A DNA stretch of 64,000 nt from Lederbergia citrisecunda (GCF_018343695.1 NZ_JAGYPJ010000001.1:1251001-1315000); one strand, 5' to 3'. Shown: positions 53,878 through 63,699, numbered from the stretch's first letter. Notes: a model not told the origin generated them from the sequence alone. Numbers and translations: made by a program.

Positions 53878-55635
53878 TTACTTAATTTTAAGGAAAACAA
53901 AAATATCCGCGTTGTATTGAGAACCATAGTTGTCAACGGACGTAGCTAGAATGGTCATTTTGACTTTGTCATTTTCCTGGGTAACCATCAATTTCTCCGT
54001 AGTTAACATATCTTTTCCTGAATCACTCACAAGCTGGTTCTCAAAAATTTGATCAATCGCTTTCTTCATATCAAATCTGAATATTTCTTGTTTTTCATCA
54101 ATTAAAATAAGATTCTCACTGTCGTTCTTTAAAGAGTATGGTTTATTGTCTATTTCAATTGGTATTTTCAAATCGGTTTGAGAATCTTGAAAATACAAAT
54201 GAATCAACCGGTCATAATTTTCAATATTTACAACGGGGCTGCGATTCCAATCAAGGTGAGCAAATTTCCCTTCCGTTCTATCGCTTGTTTGATCGTATGT
54301 TTCTTCGAATCCGAACGTCTTATTAAATTTATCATAGTAAAAGATTTTTTCCGGAAGCCAATCGATTTCATCCAAATAGTTCAAGTTATCTAAATAACTG
54401 ACAGTCCTCGTAATTGTTTTCTTATCACCAATGGATATGTCCGAATTCGGTACAACTTTGCCATTTTGAAGCATATCATTTTCCACCAAAGTCCTTTTTA
54501 GCAAATTTACTTGGCTCACCTTGGCAACTGTAAAAGCATCGACAGGTGGAATGATCGAAATGGTAGAGAAAACAATCAATACAGAAGCGATTAGTCCATT
54601 TTTTTTGACAGGGAAAAAGCTGAATACAATTCCAGCAACAAGGGCGAAGATGCCAAACATGATAGCGTAATACCGGCCATACGTGTTACCTATTTCGCTG
54701 ATTTTTAAAATCGAAGCGACTGTTTGGAATAAAACGATTGGTATTAATATTTTCGGGAAAACCTTCCTAAATAATGTGGCAAATTTGTCCTCAAGGTGAC
54801 TCGCAAGAATATACACTAAAATAACCGTAATGGCGTAAGAAACGAGCATCGGTTCTAATAAGTTATTTGTCCAGAAATCGCCGCGGATATTTAAAATTGT
54901 ATAGGCAAGAAGGATAATCGTATATACGGCTGTTAAAGGTATGATGATAAAAGAAATCAAGATCCCTAATGTTTTGGGACATGTGATAGCTTTCTTTACC
55001 TTTTCTTCTTGGTCACTTAGGATGATATCTTTTTTGCCTGGAAATGGTGGGGTATATGATAGAAAGAAAATGGGGGCAAATAAGGAACATAAAATATTCA
55101 TAATATGTGCATTCACCTTATAATTCATCGAAAAAAGAAGCTGGTCAATTGCAAAAAGGATTAAATTTAGCCCCACTGCAAGTACGGATGAAAAGAGCAC
55201 CGTGAGAAAGAAGGCTTTAAATGCAGACATAAAGCCCTCATTAAACGTTACCCTACTTTTAATGGCTGGGATCCAGATAAAGGCTATCATCAAGGCAAAT
55301 ATGGAAACAGCTGTTTTTGTACCAATTTCTAAATTAAAGGTGGATGCGGATTGAATAGCAAAATAATAGCCAGTTGCCAAAAGAACGGATCCAACGATGA
55401 GCATGACACGTTCACTAACTTTTGTAAAAAATCGTTCATACACTTGCTGTCCGATCACACTTAACAATGCCCCGACAATAAAAGTAAATAGATATTTTAA
55501 ATAATCTTCTGTTTCATTGTTGATCATATTCACGTTCACAGTAGCAATAGCTAAAAGAAAAAGCATCGTTAAAGGATACCGGTTTACAGCCTGAATCAGC
55601 CCAATCAACTTATTTCGTAAGTTTTTCATTTTCAT
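53878..55635 (-). CDS. DUF4153-type polytopic membrane protein
   Basis: The roughly 585-residue protein has about eleven helices in its first 380 residues (MLFLLAIATVNVNM, LFTFIVGALLSVIG, and others) with the FMSAFKAFFLTVLFSSVLA segment typical of DUF4153, and a soluble C-terminal domain of about 200 residues (from SQVNLLKRTLVEND). The function of the family is unknown. AAGGG and AAAGG sites lie before two nearby ATG codons; I take the one at 55633-55635, though the next, six bases on, is possible. It appears monocistronic. Confidence 0.8.
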   Translation of the reverse strand: MKMKNLRNKLIGLIQAVNRYPLTMLFLLAIATVNVNMINNETEDYLKYLFTFIVGALLSVIGQQVYERFFTKVSERVMLIVGSVLLATGYYFAIQSASTFNLEIGTKTAVSIFALMIAFIWIPAIKSRVTFNEGFMSAFKAFFLTVLFSSVLAVGLNLILFAIDQLLFSMNYKVNAHIMNILCSLFAPIFFLSYTPPFPGKKDIILSDQEEKVKKAITCPKTLGILISFIIIPLTAVYTIILLAYTILNIRGDFWTNNLLEPMLVSYAITVILVYILASHLEDKFATLFRKVFPKILIPIVLFQTVASILKISEIGNTYGRYYAIMFGIFALVAGIVFSFFPVKKNGLIASVLIVFSTISIIPPVDAFTVAKVSQVNLLKRTLVENDMLQNGKVVPNSDISIGDKKTITRTVSYLDNLNYLDEIDWLPEKIFYYDKFNKTFGFEETYDQTSDRTEGKFAHLDWNRSPVVNIENYDRLIHLYFQDSQTDLKIPIEIDNKPYSLKNDSENLILIDEKQEIFRFDMKKAIDQIFENQLVSDSGKDMLTTEKLMVTQENDKVKMTILATSVDNYGSQYNADIFVFLKIK

Positions 55636-55827
55636 CAACCTTTCACCCTTCTCCTTTATAACATATATATTCAATAGGTTTTATCTAAAGGCATTGGGTA
55701 AAAAAAAATAGCTTACTGGGCGTCAGGCACCTTCACCAGTTGATTCCCCCTAAAATTTCCCGTGAAATTTTTGTTTACATCCGTACAGGATTCCTAGAAT
55801 CTCTCATAACTATTTCACAGAAGTGTT
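55636..55827. other. Intergenic region with a REP-like half site
   Basis: GGCGTCAGGCACC at about 55719-55731 shares the core GTCAGGCAC with the palindrome at 59795-59847. Nothing else is seen. Confidence 0.35.
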
Positions 55828-56455
55828 CTAGACTATTTCATAAAGTTCAGTCAAGCTCACAATCGTGTATGTACTTTGAATGTCTGACAGGTTTTTTGGC
55901 TGCGCTCTGTTGATCGAGCATGTATCGATACCTGATAAGATACCACCTTTGATATCTGAGCTTAAAGAATTACCGATAATCAACGCTTCCCTTTTATTGA
56001 AACCCTAAATATGATCCATCAGATAATCAAAAAACTTCGGAGATGGTTTTTGAAATTCGATGCTTTGCGAACCGAAAATGTCTTCAAAATAATCGTATAG
56101 GTCCGATGTATTTAATCTTTTAATCTGTGTGCTAGTGATGCCATTAGTAACGATAAACAATCGATGTGTCGCAGGTAATCTTTGGCAGACATCCAAAGCC
56201 CCCTCCATCAATACCTGTTCCCCATCGCCCAATAACTCCCTATATTGGTTTTCTCATTCTACAACGTCCACAACTTTTCCTAGTTTCGAAATGGTTTCTG
56301 AAAACCTGGTGTTCAATACCATATCGAGTAGAATATTTCCATTTTAATAATCCCCCACAGTTGCCCGTTATTAGATTGATACAGCTGGGATAATTCATCC
56401 GAAAATGTATAGCCGTATTGCTTCCAAAAGGTGTTGTAAACCGATTCGTTTGCCG
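55828..56455 (-). pseudogene. HAD-family nucleotidase (YjjG/YfnB type) pseudogene
   Basis: Three frames together spell a HAD hydrolase: VYNTFWKQYGYTFSDELSQL (about 56380-56440), then MEGALDVCQRLPATHRLFIV and TNG, YDYFEDIFGSQSIEFQKPSP (56005-56232, the longest open part), then ALIIGNSLSSDIKGGILSGI before the final TAG at 55828-55830. Two or more frameshifts, an in-frame TAG after LMDHI and no N-terminal DxD motif make it non-functional. The conserved GDSLSSDI has become GNSLSSDI, so a metal-ligand Asp is lost too. Confidence 0.85.
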
Positions 56456-56512
56456 GTTGAAAGAACCAATTCTGAATTGTACTGAAATGAGACAGTGTCA
56501 GGAAAATGTAAA

Positions 56513-56561
56513 GTGCCAGTCCTCCACTACTTTAAATCTTATTGTAGGAGAGGACTGGCAC
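56513..56561. repeat. Large perfect hairpin (REP-like)
   Basis: GTGCCAGTCCTC and GAGGACTGGCAC form a perfect 12-bp inverted repeat, extendable to about 18 bp with two mismatches, around an AT-rich centre. It lies beside the HAD pseudogene. No T run follows immediately on either strand, so it looks more like a repeat element than a terminator. Confidence 0.65.
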
Positions 56562-56610
56562 AAGATTCCCGGAGGATTTGTTAAGTGATTTTAATTCCAA
56601 TTTTTTTGGA

Positions 56611-56898
56611 TTATGGTTGTACATCATCCTGCATAGCTTGAAGGTTTATAAGTGCTCTTTCCATATGTCCCACCGAATCTTCTACGCGCAAATGAGCGTC
56701 AAATAAATGCTCACTAGAATTAAAGTTTCCTTTCATTTCTCTTCCCTGGGCCTGTAAAATCCGCTCCTGTAGTTCATGTAATTGTTGTTTCACCTCTTGA
56801 ACAGCTTCAATATCAGCATTATTTCTAGCGGCAATTGCTTCTTGTTCAAGTTTACGGGAAAGTTCGATAAGCTCCCAGTTCTCTCTAGCATTCGTCAT
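56611..56898 (-). CDS. Small helical cytoplasmic protein, unknown function
   Basis: The 95-residue protein is almost entirely helical and charged (WELIELSRKLEQEAIAARNN, VQEVKQQLHELQERILQAQG), likely a coiled coil or small bundle. A second segment, SSEHLFDAHLRVEDSVGHME, could pair with it. GGGAGGAAT precedes the ATG, so expression is likely. I cannot name the family. It stands alone between the HAD pseudogene and an intergenic stretch. Confidence 0.75.
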   Translation of the reverse strand: MTNARENWELIELSRKLEQEAIAARNNADIEAVQEVKQQLHELQERILQAQGREMKGNFNSSEHLFDAHLRVEDSVGHMERALINLQAMQDDVQP

Positions 56899-57284
56899 AC
56901 AGCATTCCTCCCAATATAATCTCGACCATATCTTTAGCTAATTTTCATTTTTGTAGACTCTTTTCTTAACTAAATATTATTGTAAAATAAAGGAATTCAC
57001 ATCCACTACCTACTCCCTAAATTTTGAGTTTACATTCCTGAAAAATAGAGGGATGTTTCGGCAGAATCTCAGGTCGAATAAATAAGCCTCTATCTGCTCT
57101 GAGTCATTAGATTGTGGCTTACTCCTCTCTAAGGTCGTAAATACTTACTTTCACCTTGGGTCTAGGCAAAGAGTATTTCTTCATGAACAGAATGAACTTA
57201 TCCCAGCACAAAGAACTTAAAAGTCACTCGAAGTTAGCTGCTATCAAAAGATGTATACAAACAATGTTTTTTACGAAAACAACC
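56899..57284. other. Intergenic region
   Basis: Almost 390 bp with no convincing gene. It includes the upstream region of the small helical protein and the 3' side of the GIY-YIG gene. A short open stretch on the plus strand near 57156-57380 shows no coding features. Confidence 0.5.
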
Positions 57285-57659
57285 TTATTGATAAAATACT
57301 TTCTCCACGTTATATTTCGACTGGAGTTTATTAATGATATACGTTTCATATATTTCTCGTTCCATTGGATCTTCTACTAAACAAATATCGATTTTATATA
57401 CTTCGTCTCTGTGCTTTTTAATAGGTGACACGGTATCTTCAAAATGTTTTTTAATTCTTTGACGTAGTTTCCGTGCTTTTCCAACAAAAAGAAGTTCATC
57501 CTTATTATTAAAAAATAAGAAAATGCCGCCTTTATCTCGTGGTATTAGGTGAAAATCAATAAATCCATAAATATCCTTGATTTTTGGTTCATTTTCTTTC
57601 GGATCTTGTTTCCGTTTTGTAATCGTAATATCTGGAGTTGGTATGCTAATTTTTATCAT
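57285..57659 (-). CDS. GIY-YIG nuclease-fold protein
   Basis: The 124-residue protein has a GIY-YIG core: GGIFLFFNNKDELLFVGKARKLRQRIKKHF (residues 44-73), in which GIF and FVG stand for the GIY and YIG strands and KARKLRQR for the catalytic Arg helix. EREIYETYIINKLQ near 105 has the metal-binding Glu. An N-terminal extension of 40 residues precedes the domain. Such small proteins act as nucleases or structural DNA-binding units; a specific role is unknown. It is 70 bp downstream of the unknown gene at 57730 on the same strand. Confidence 0.82.
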   Translation of the reverse strand: MIKISIPTPDITITKRKQDPKENEPKIKDIYGFIDFHLIPRDKGGIFLFFNNKDELLFVGKARKLRQRIKKHFEDTVSPIKKHRDEVYKIDICLVEDPMEREIYETYIINKLQSKYNVEKVFYQ

Positions 57660-57729
57660 GTTTCATCACGTCCTCTTTTTGTTTAGAGCTAAATGCTATC
57701 ATATCTAGGAAAGAAATACGATTTAACAG

Positions 57730-58338
57730 TTAATTTACGTCCTTGCTTCTATCTTCTATTCTCTCTACTAGTGTAAATAAAAAACGATAAATTAACCGAA
57801 AAGCTTCGTCCAATGACATCTCCACTTGGAAACCATCCACATAATTCAAAGGGAAGTTCAAGTCCCATACTCCATCATTTTGATTAAACATTAATTCAAA
57901 TCTTACTTCATCTCCATGTAATTCTTTGCGTAAGTTTTCTTTAAGAGCTGCCTCAAACTTTTTCTGCAGCTTCATTCCGACCATGACGTCATATGTTCCA
58001 AAAACATCATTCACCTCAAACGTAATCCCATCAACACCGATTACTTCTAACCAGTTAGATTCTAAGTATAGAAATTCATTCTTATGTTTTTGCAGGTAGT
58101 CCATCGGGTGTTCTAAAAAAGCGAATGATTCTTTAAAGAGAGTTTCTTCTGTTTCTTTGTCACATCTTTCAATATAAGCTTCTTGGAAACGTGTAGTAGG
58201 AACTTTTTCTATTAGTGTAACGTCGTTTGAGATTAAATCATGTTTCTCTATATACTCTTTTTCCTCTGTATATATCTCCAGCTTTTTCCCTTGATTCAAT
58301 GCTGAAAAAATGTATTGTTGCATTTGTTTATGTAACAT
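57730..58338 (-). CDS. Conserved protein of unknown function (parent of the fragment at 48.1 kb)
   Basis: I do not recognise this 202-residue acidic protein. It has a helical N-terminus (MLHKQMQQYIFSALNQGKKL), a central beta region (WLEVIGVDGITFEVNDVFGTYDVMVG) and an alternating C-terminal half rich in aromatic residues (FELMFNQNDGVWDLNFPLNYVDG). There is no membrane helix or cysteine cluster. AGGGGGAG precedes the ATG, 29 bp after the helicase gene, so co-transcription is likely. A truncated second copy lies at 48098-48382. Confidence 0.75.
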   Translation of the reverse strand: MLHKQMQQYIFSALNQGKKLEIYTEEKEYIEKHDLISNDVTLIEKVPTTRFQEAYIERCDKETEETLFKESFAFLEHPMDYLQKHKNEFLYLESNWLEVIGVDGITFEVNDVFGTYDVMVGMKLQKKFEAALKENLRKELHGDEVRFELMFNQNDGVWDLNFPLNYVDGFQVEMSLDEAFRLIYRFLFTLVERIEDRSKDVN

Positions 58339-58367
58339 AGGTGTCTCCCCCTATTATGATCAACTAT

Positions 58368-59648
58368 TTAGCGCGTTCGTTTTCTACCTCTTGTTGTCGT
58401 GCCTGAATTGACTTTTGGTCTGCTAGGTTTTCTATTGGAAGAAGGTGTTGCAGATTTTTTACGACCTTCCGAGCGTTTACCAGATTGTTGCTTGCTGTCT
58501 ACTCTCTCATAATCCTCGCGATCAGGGATACTGACTCCTTTAATCACTTGTATTTCCAGCCGTTGATGAATCCCTTTTTCAATCATTCTTAGGAACTCTA
58601 GGTCCTTAGGAGCCACTAACATAAAGGCAACTCCATGGCCACCTGCACGGCCAGTTCGTCCAATTCGGTGAACATAGCTTTCCACATCATGTGGAATATC
58701 ATAGTTGTAGACATGTGTCACCCCTTCTACATCAAGTCCCCTTGCAGCAACGTCTGTTGCAACTAAAAACTGAGTTTTTGCATCACGGAATCGTTTCATT
58801 GCTTTTTCCCGTTTTGACTGAGATAAATCACCGTGCAGTTCGTCTGAATTATACCCGTTGGCAATTAGCGCTTCATGAAGTTTGCTGGCACGAATTTTTG
58901 TACGACAAAATATAATCGCTAAGAATGGCCGATGTTCGTCGATTAAGTGGAATAATGTTGCTTGTTTTCTGCGATCAGTTGTTTCAATCACAACTTGTTT
59001 AACCTCTTCCACCGTTACCTTTTTTGCTTTCACTTCAATGAATTCTGGCTCCACCAAATATTTTTTGGCAAGAGTTGTAATTTCATTTGGCATTGTTGCA
59101 GAGAATAGCATTGTTTGTGGGGAAGAAAGTGCCTCTTGTATGATTTCATCTACCTCTGGAAGAAATCCCATCAGTAACATTTGGTCCGCTTCATCTAATA
59201 CAAACATTTTAACAGTTGAAAGATCAATCGTTCCACGACGAATATGATCTAATAAGCGCCCAGGAGTTGCCACGACAATATGTTGCGCACCTTTCAACTT
59301 TTTCAATTGATGCTGCACATCTTGTCCACCATAAACAGCTAACACATTGATGCCTTCTACGTTCTCCATCATTCTCTTAATTTCTTTTGAAATTTGCTGA
59401 GCCAATTCTCTTGTGGGAGTTAAAATAAGTGCTTGAACATCCGACTTGTGCACATCTATCTTTTCAAGAATGGGAAGAACAAAAGCCAACGTCTTTCCTG
59501 TTCCCGTTTGTGCTTTTGCAATAACATCCTTCCCCTCCAGTACAGATGGGATCGTCCGTTCTTGGATGGAAGTAGGAGCCACTATTCCTAATGACTTTAA
59601 TGTATAGTTAATTTCTTTTCGAATACCAAGTTGTAAGAAGTCAAGCAA
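58368..59648 (-). CDS. DEAD-box ATP-dependent RNA helicase
   Basis: The 426-residue helicase has all motifs in order: Q motif [14 protein letters not shown] (near residue 45), Ia PTRELAQQ, Ib [49 protein letters not shown] basic, disordered tail of about 60 residues ([20 protein letters not shown]) should bind RNA. It resembles Bacillus cold-shock DEAD-box proteins, but I cannot assign it to CshA, CshB or YfmL. The start appears to be TTG; the ribosome site is weak. Confidence 0.93.
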   Translation of the reverse strand: MLDFLQLGIRKEINYTLKSLGIVAPTSIQERTIPSVLEGKDVIAKAQTGTGKTLAFVLPILEKIDVHKSDVQALILTPTRELAQQISKEIKRMMENVEGINVLAVYGGQDVQHQLKKLKGAQHIVVATPGRLLDHIRRGTIDLSTVKMFVLDEADQMLLMGFLPEVDEIIQEALSSPQTMLFSATMPNEITTLAKKYLVEPEFIEVKAKKVTVEEVKQVVIETTDRRKQATLFHLIDEHRPFLAIIFCRTKIRASKLHEALIANGYNSDELHGDLSQSKREKAMKRFRDAKTQFLVATDVAARGLDVEGVTHVYNYDIPHDVESYVHRIGRTGRAGGHGVAFMLVAPKDLEFLRMIEKGIHQRLEIQVIKGVSIPDREDYERVDSKQQSGKRSEGRKKSATPSSNRKPSRPKVNSGTTTRGRKRTR

Positions 59649-59794
59649 GGCTAATCACGTCTCTTTTCTTATATGAATGCCGTTGTATTTGTACAAAGGC
59701 GTATTAACTATAGCATATTGGTTAGTATTTACAGAGTGATTCGCAATATTAATTTTGTATTTCAATGGATGTAGTTCTTTTTTGAAAAAAAGGG

Positions 59795-59847
59795 GCCTGA
59801 CCCCATGTGTGGTAATGATTTAAGCTATATCAACCTTGGGGTCAGGC
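59795..59847. repeat. REP-like palindrome with GTCAGGC core
   Basis: GCCTGACCCCA and TGGGGTCAGGC are perfect 11-bp inverted repeats separated by 31 bp, preceded by AAAAAAAGG. Its core recurs as a half site near 55720. It may act as a terminator for the helicase promoter region or be a small repeat element. Confidence 0.6.
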
Positions 59848-60068
59848 ACTGTGATCCTGTCCATTCAAGTCTAATAAAAACCCAGTTAGTAGAAACTGTA
59901 TTGAAACGAGATCCTGATTTAAGAAAGACACTAGAGGTCAATTTCCCAATTCCACCGCATGCAGCAGAGCCTAGAGATCTTCTTATATGGTATTGTTCTC
60001 AGCATCTGATGAGTCTAGTTATGCTACGAGAAGTGAATTTGGTGGATGGAGGATTTACTTCTAAATAA
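59805..60068 (+). other. Doubtful open frame of 87 codons
   Basis: The ATG of this frame lies inside the palindrome's left arm and has no ribosome site, so the N-terminal third is probably not coding. The later part (LVETVLKRDPDLRKTLEVNF, then PIPPHAAEPRDLLIWYCSQH) looks like real protein sequence and ends at VNLVDGGFTSK. I cannot assign a family. It may be a 3' remnant of a gene cut by the repeat, or a short gene with a non-standard start. Confidence 0.35.
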
Positions 60069-60273
60069 TAGATAATGATAAACTAATCTTGTTAAAAAGA
60101 TACTAACTAAAGCGTATAAAAAGAGTTTTAAAAATTTAATAGATTAAAAGAAAAGATGATTTTACCTTCGATAAGTAAGATCATCCTTGTTTTTCTACCG
60201 TGTTTCGTGTACTAAGCCCTTCTATTTATACCAAAGTAAGCGTAGGTAAAACTTTCATATCAAAAAGAATAGC

Positions 60274-60810
60274 ATGACTAAAGTTGGTATTATCGTTAGT
60301 AGTCTTCGTACAAATTCTTTTTCAAAACAAGTTGCTGATAACGTAGCACCTTTATTCCCAGAAGGATATGTAACAGAGTTTGTTGAAATCGGCCACCTGC
60401 CTTTATTTAACCAAGATTATGAAGGAGATCTCGGAACTCCTGCAGAATATACGGAATTCCGTAATACAGTCAAAGAATTAGATGCGGTATTATTTGTAAC
60501 ACCTGAATATAACCGTTCAATCCCAGCTGCATTAAAAAATGCCCTTGATGTAGCATCTCTCCCTTATGGAGAAAGTGTTTGGAATGGAAAACCTGCAGCA
60601 ATCATTAGCCAATCCCCTGCTGCGCTTGCTGGCTTCGGATCAAACCATCACTTACGTCAAGTACTTTCATTTTTAAATATGCCCGTTGTTCAACAACCAG
60701 AAGCATATATTGGTTCTGTACATGAATTGTTGGATGAAAATGGTAAGCTGAATGAAGGAACAGTAGAATTCCTACAAGGCTTCGTTAATGAATTTGTTGA
60801 ATTGATCTAG
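60274..60810 (+). CDS. NAD(P)H-dependent FMN reductase / azoreductase-like flavoprotein
   Basis: The 178-residue flavodoxin-fold protein has the FMN phosphate loop SSLRTNSFSKQVAD (residues 9-22), LPLFNQDYE, TPEYNRSIPAALKNALD (flavin ring) and SQSPAALAGFGSNHHLRQVL, matching the NADPH-dependent FMN reductase family (YhdA-type). It reduces FMN, quinones or azo dyes. The ribosome site is weak (AAAAGAATAGC). Compared with the copy at 53.0 kb, the last Lys codon is TAG, so it ends two residues early (VELI instead of VELIKKY). A strong terminator follows. Confidence 0.92.
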   Translation: MTKVGIIVSSLRTNSFSKQVADNVAPLFPEGYVTEFVEIGHLPLFNQDYEGDLGTPAEYTEFRNTVKELDAVLFVTPEYNRSIPAALKNALDVASLPYGESVWNGKPAAIISQSPAALAGFGSNHHLRQVLSFLNMPVVQQPEAYIGSVHELLDENGKLNEGTVEFLQGFVNEFVELI

Positions 60811-60830
60811 AAATATTAATAACGTATAAA

Positions 60831-60875
60831 AAAGTTGGAGTGTGTACAGAAGATACCTGCCAACACTCCAACTTT
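60831..60875 (+). terminator. Terminator of the FMN reductase gene
   Basis: AAAGTTGGAGTGT and ACACTCCAACTTT form a perfect 13-bp stem, followed by ATTTTTATC. Confidence 0.92.
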
Positions 60876-61367
60876 ATTTTTATCACGGGTTAACTGCTAG
60901 TATATAAATTCATTAACTAGGACTAATTCACATTAATCCATCTAAATAGAGTGAATCGTAGTCGATATTGCAACAATATCAATACCAGTAATACGACTAA
61001 GTGCCTCTATACGGCCCATTGAGTGGTTCGTCTTTTAGACAAGATTATTTACTCTTTACGAAATAAATTCTAGTCTACACGAAACTAACACAATTAGCGG
61101 ATATAACTCAAACAAAAAGAGAACTGTATCCTCGGCAGGTTAGAACCGAATTACATGCCTTTTAAATGTTGCTATATAATTGTTTCTGACCAAAAACATG
61201 ATACTGGTGGTCGGGGTCGATATAGTTCTTTAAGTATTGATTTTATTAGGTTTTGAATTCGCCTTGTGTAAAATTTGTGTAAAATGTTTTGGTGTATGGA
61301 GGCTATGAATAGAAGTAATAGCTTAATACACAATATACAAAAGGCTGATAATAACAGTTTTTTTATG
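60876..61367. other. Intergenic region at the edge of the PLD/deaminase unit
   Basis: About 490 bp with no supported gene. TGTGTAAAAT occurs twice at 61265-61274 and 61276-61285, one helical turn apart. Such sequence can be seen at recombination or attachment sites, but no integrase is present, so no claim is made. Confidence 0.4.
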
Positions 61368-62420
61368 TTACCTTACAGTTTTTCTTAATACCTCTTCCAA
61401 CCAATTAATTATATCTAGTTTACTGGTATTCGGTATATTTGCGAGTTCTAAGACCAAATTATCAATATCTACAATCGAGTCAATTAGTTTAATTGGTTCT
61501 TCCAGCTCCGGGGGCATCACATCAAGTAAACTACCATCGAATAACGCAGCTGCACTCTCGTACCATGACCTTTCATATTTTTTATAAATTGAATTTAATA
61601 ATTCTTCATAATTCGCAGCACCCTCAATAACTTGTTTAATTAATTCTTCATCTCTTAGTTTTTGAGTTTTTTTATCTAATTTTAAATATTTTTGAATTAT
61701 TCTAGATTTAATATGATTCCTCAGCACATATTCCTTACCATCAATAAAATTGCTAAGTTCGTATTCCCTATGAACTTCATAATAGACTTTTATCTTGAAT
61801 TTTGGATTGTTTTCTTGAATCTCCTTTAACAAAGAATAACAATATAGACATGGTTCTAAAAAACGAGTATATAGGAATAGCTCCCCCTGCAACTCCGCTT
61901 TTTCAGCTTCCGTATATTCTTCATCATAATTACTAATCCTATTATTTACATACTCTAATTTTATGTGTTCTAGTATTTTTCTTTCACAACAAAATTCTTT
62001 TTGTTTTATAAACTTTTGACCATCAATATCATTTTCAGGAACTTCTTCAAATTCCAAATCTCCATTTAGCCTTTTTATTTTATAATAGATTGGTTTGTGG
62101 AGAACAGTTTCTACAGAATGTACATTTTTTATTTCTTTTATCAAATCTTCATGATTTATTTGCTCGTGGATGTTATCATCTATCTTTTCCAATCTACCAT
62201 TTAAGTTACTTAAAGCAAAAAGATGTTGACCGTTATTATCAGGGTCTGTAATCTTATAATATGCAATTGCAACATTCTTGGTACCCTTAGGATTCATATT
62301 ATTTTTAATATAATTTTTATATTTCTTTTTTTTAGCTAAAGCGGTATTATCTAGCGAATCAATATGATTTATAATGGTCTCTTTTATCTCTGATAATAAC
62401 GTTATTAAGTTTTCCTTCAA
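61368..62420 (-). CDS. Nucleic-acid-deaminase-like zinc protein
   Basis: This 350-residue protein has the core of the deaminase fold found in bacterial nucleotide/nucleic-acid deaminases and polymorphic toxins: KNVAIAYYKI (strand 1, near residue 50), FALSN, then CCERKILEHI (near 145) and LEPCLYCYSLL (near 191). The C-x-E and PCxxC pair supplies the zinc and proton-shuttle residues; Cys stands where many have His. N- and C-terminal helical regions flank the core. I choose TTG at 62418-62420, since a GTG three codons earlier overlaps the GAGGTGA site. It lies 68 bp after the PLD-fold gene. Substrate and role are unknown. Confidence 0.72.
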   Translation of the reverse strand: MKENLITLLSEIKETIINHIDSLDNTALAKKKKYKNYIKNNMNPKGTKNVAIAYYKITDPDNNGQHLFALSNLNGRLEKIDDNIHEQINHEDLIKEIKNVHSVETVLHKPIYYKIKRLNGDLEFEEVPENDIDGQKFIKQKEFCCERKILEHIKLEYVNNRISNYDEEYTEAEKAELQGELFLYTRFLEPCLYCYSLLKEIQENNPKFKIKVYYEVHREYELSNFIDGKEYVLRNHIKSRIIQKYLKLDKKTQKLRDEELIKQVIEGAANYEELLNSIYKKYERSWYESAAALFDGSLLDVMPPELEEPIKLIDSIVDIDNLVLELANIPNTSKLDIINWLEEVLRKTVR

Positions 62421-62488
62421 TAATATCACCTCATATTAATAATTAAAAATAATTTAGTAGAATTTGCACCTGAATAATTACACTCTTG

Positions 62489-63583
62489 TTAAGTATTGTC
62501 TATTTGTTTATTTATGCTTGATGGTATGTTATTCAATATGTATTCTGCTTGCTGTTTAAGTTCATTTAACTTATCAAATAATGTTAAGACATCCGTTTTT
62601 GCTATTTCTTCTAATTCACATTCTTTCTCATATGCCACTTGGGAAGCTGAGTTGCGAAATTCATCTACTTCATCGGGATCCACATTTATTTCATATTCAT
62701 TAATATAGTCCATAGCATAATCCTGGTTATCAAAATTTATTAGATTAAATATATTCGTATCATCTGAATACATCATCTGAATACTCTCAATGTCTAAGTC
62801 CTCGACCAACTTTTCTATGCTTTTTGTTTCTATTCCCATTTCTACCATTTCTTCTACAATCTGTTCACAGATATTTTCAAACTCCTCAAAAACCTCCGAT
62901 AACCTGTCCAAGCTTGTTTCTATGTAATCGGTATTATTAATTAAATCAAAGTACTCAAAGAATCGCCCTTGATGATCACCGATACTATGGCAAGACAATC
63001 GAACTTCTTCAATCATACCAATTAGTTTATAATAAATAAATTTATACTCAATTTGTAAAGAATTTATTAAATCATTTGAATAATACTGCTCCGATTCAAT
63101 TTTTAAGTAAGGAATAATTTCATTTCTAATTGTTTTAATAAAGTCAATATCACGAGTAATTATTCCACATTCTACATTTTTCCTCGATTCGTCTGAAAAA
63201 TTAGATGACCCAATGTAAACAACATTTTTAGTCATTACTATTTTAGCATGGTTTTCAAAGTTAAAATATGTACTTAAGACAGAATCAAATTTTTTAGGAT
63301 CTAGCTTATTTAGATACACACGAACAGTATCCTTAGCTCTATTCCTCACGTATTGATTATAATAGCTTTCAAACCTGTTAGGTATATTAGTTATAATATC
63401 TACAGTTGTAGACTTATCTAGGTTTGCAAGATAATTAAGTAATTCTATATTATTTTTTGATATATTATATGTAAGAATAAATATATAGTCTGTATTATTA
63501 AAATCATCCAATACTTCCTGGTAGCCTAATTCATCTTTTGAAATAATAAATTCAGCCTCTTTTATGGGAAATCTATTTATCAT
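62489..63583 (-). CDS. Phospholipase D (HKD)-fold protein
   Basis: The 364-residue protein has one PLD motif, NHAKIVMTKNVVYIGSSNFS, in its N-terminal half. H and K of HxK and the following GSxNFS are kept, but the Asp four residues after the Lys is replaced and one residue is missing, so catalysis may be altered. The N-terminal strands (YIFILTYNIS, VDIITNIP) fit the fold. The C-terminal half is acidic and helical (EEFENICEQIVEEMVEMGIE; ELEEIAKTDVL). I choose ATG 63581-63583, nine bases after AAAGG. PLD-fold nucleases occur in several defence systems; here it is paired with a deaminase-like gene. Confidence 0.75.
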   Translation of the reverse strand: MINRFPIKEAEFIISKDELGYQEVLDDFNNTDYIFILTYNISKNNIELLNYLANLDKSTTVDIITNIPNRFESYYNQYVRNRAKDTVRVYLNKLDPKKFDSVLSTYFNFENHAKIVMTKNVVYIGSSNFSDESRKNVECGIITRDIDFIKTIRNEIIPYLKIESEQYYSNDLINSLQIEYKFIYYKLIGMIEEVRLSCHSIGDHQGRFFEYFDLINNTDYIETSLDRLSEVFEEFENICEQIVEEMVEMGIETKSIEKLVEDLDIESIQMMYSDDTNIFNLINFDNQDYAMDYINEYEINVDPDEVDEFRNSASQVAYEKECELEEIAKTDVLTLFDKLNELKQQAEYILNNIPSSINKQIDNT

Positions 63584-63699
63584 AACATTCATCCTTTCTT
63601 TTGATATAGGGAATAACTCTGAAGAATATCGATGAACCAAAAAATTCTTGAAAATAATTAAATGAAGAAACTTATAAACTATTAACCAATATTCTACAG

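Noticed and set aside
57156-57380. 74-codon plus-strand frame
   Set aside because: Its 3' part is antisense to the GIY-YIG gene, and it has no ribosome site or recognisable motif.
61190-61300. Attachment site or integrase 3' end near the TGTGTAAAAT repeats
   Set aside because: No integrase, tRNA gene or matching second att copy could be found in the window.
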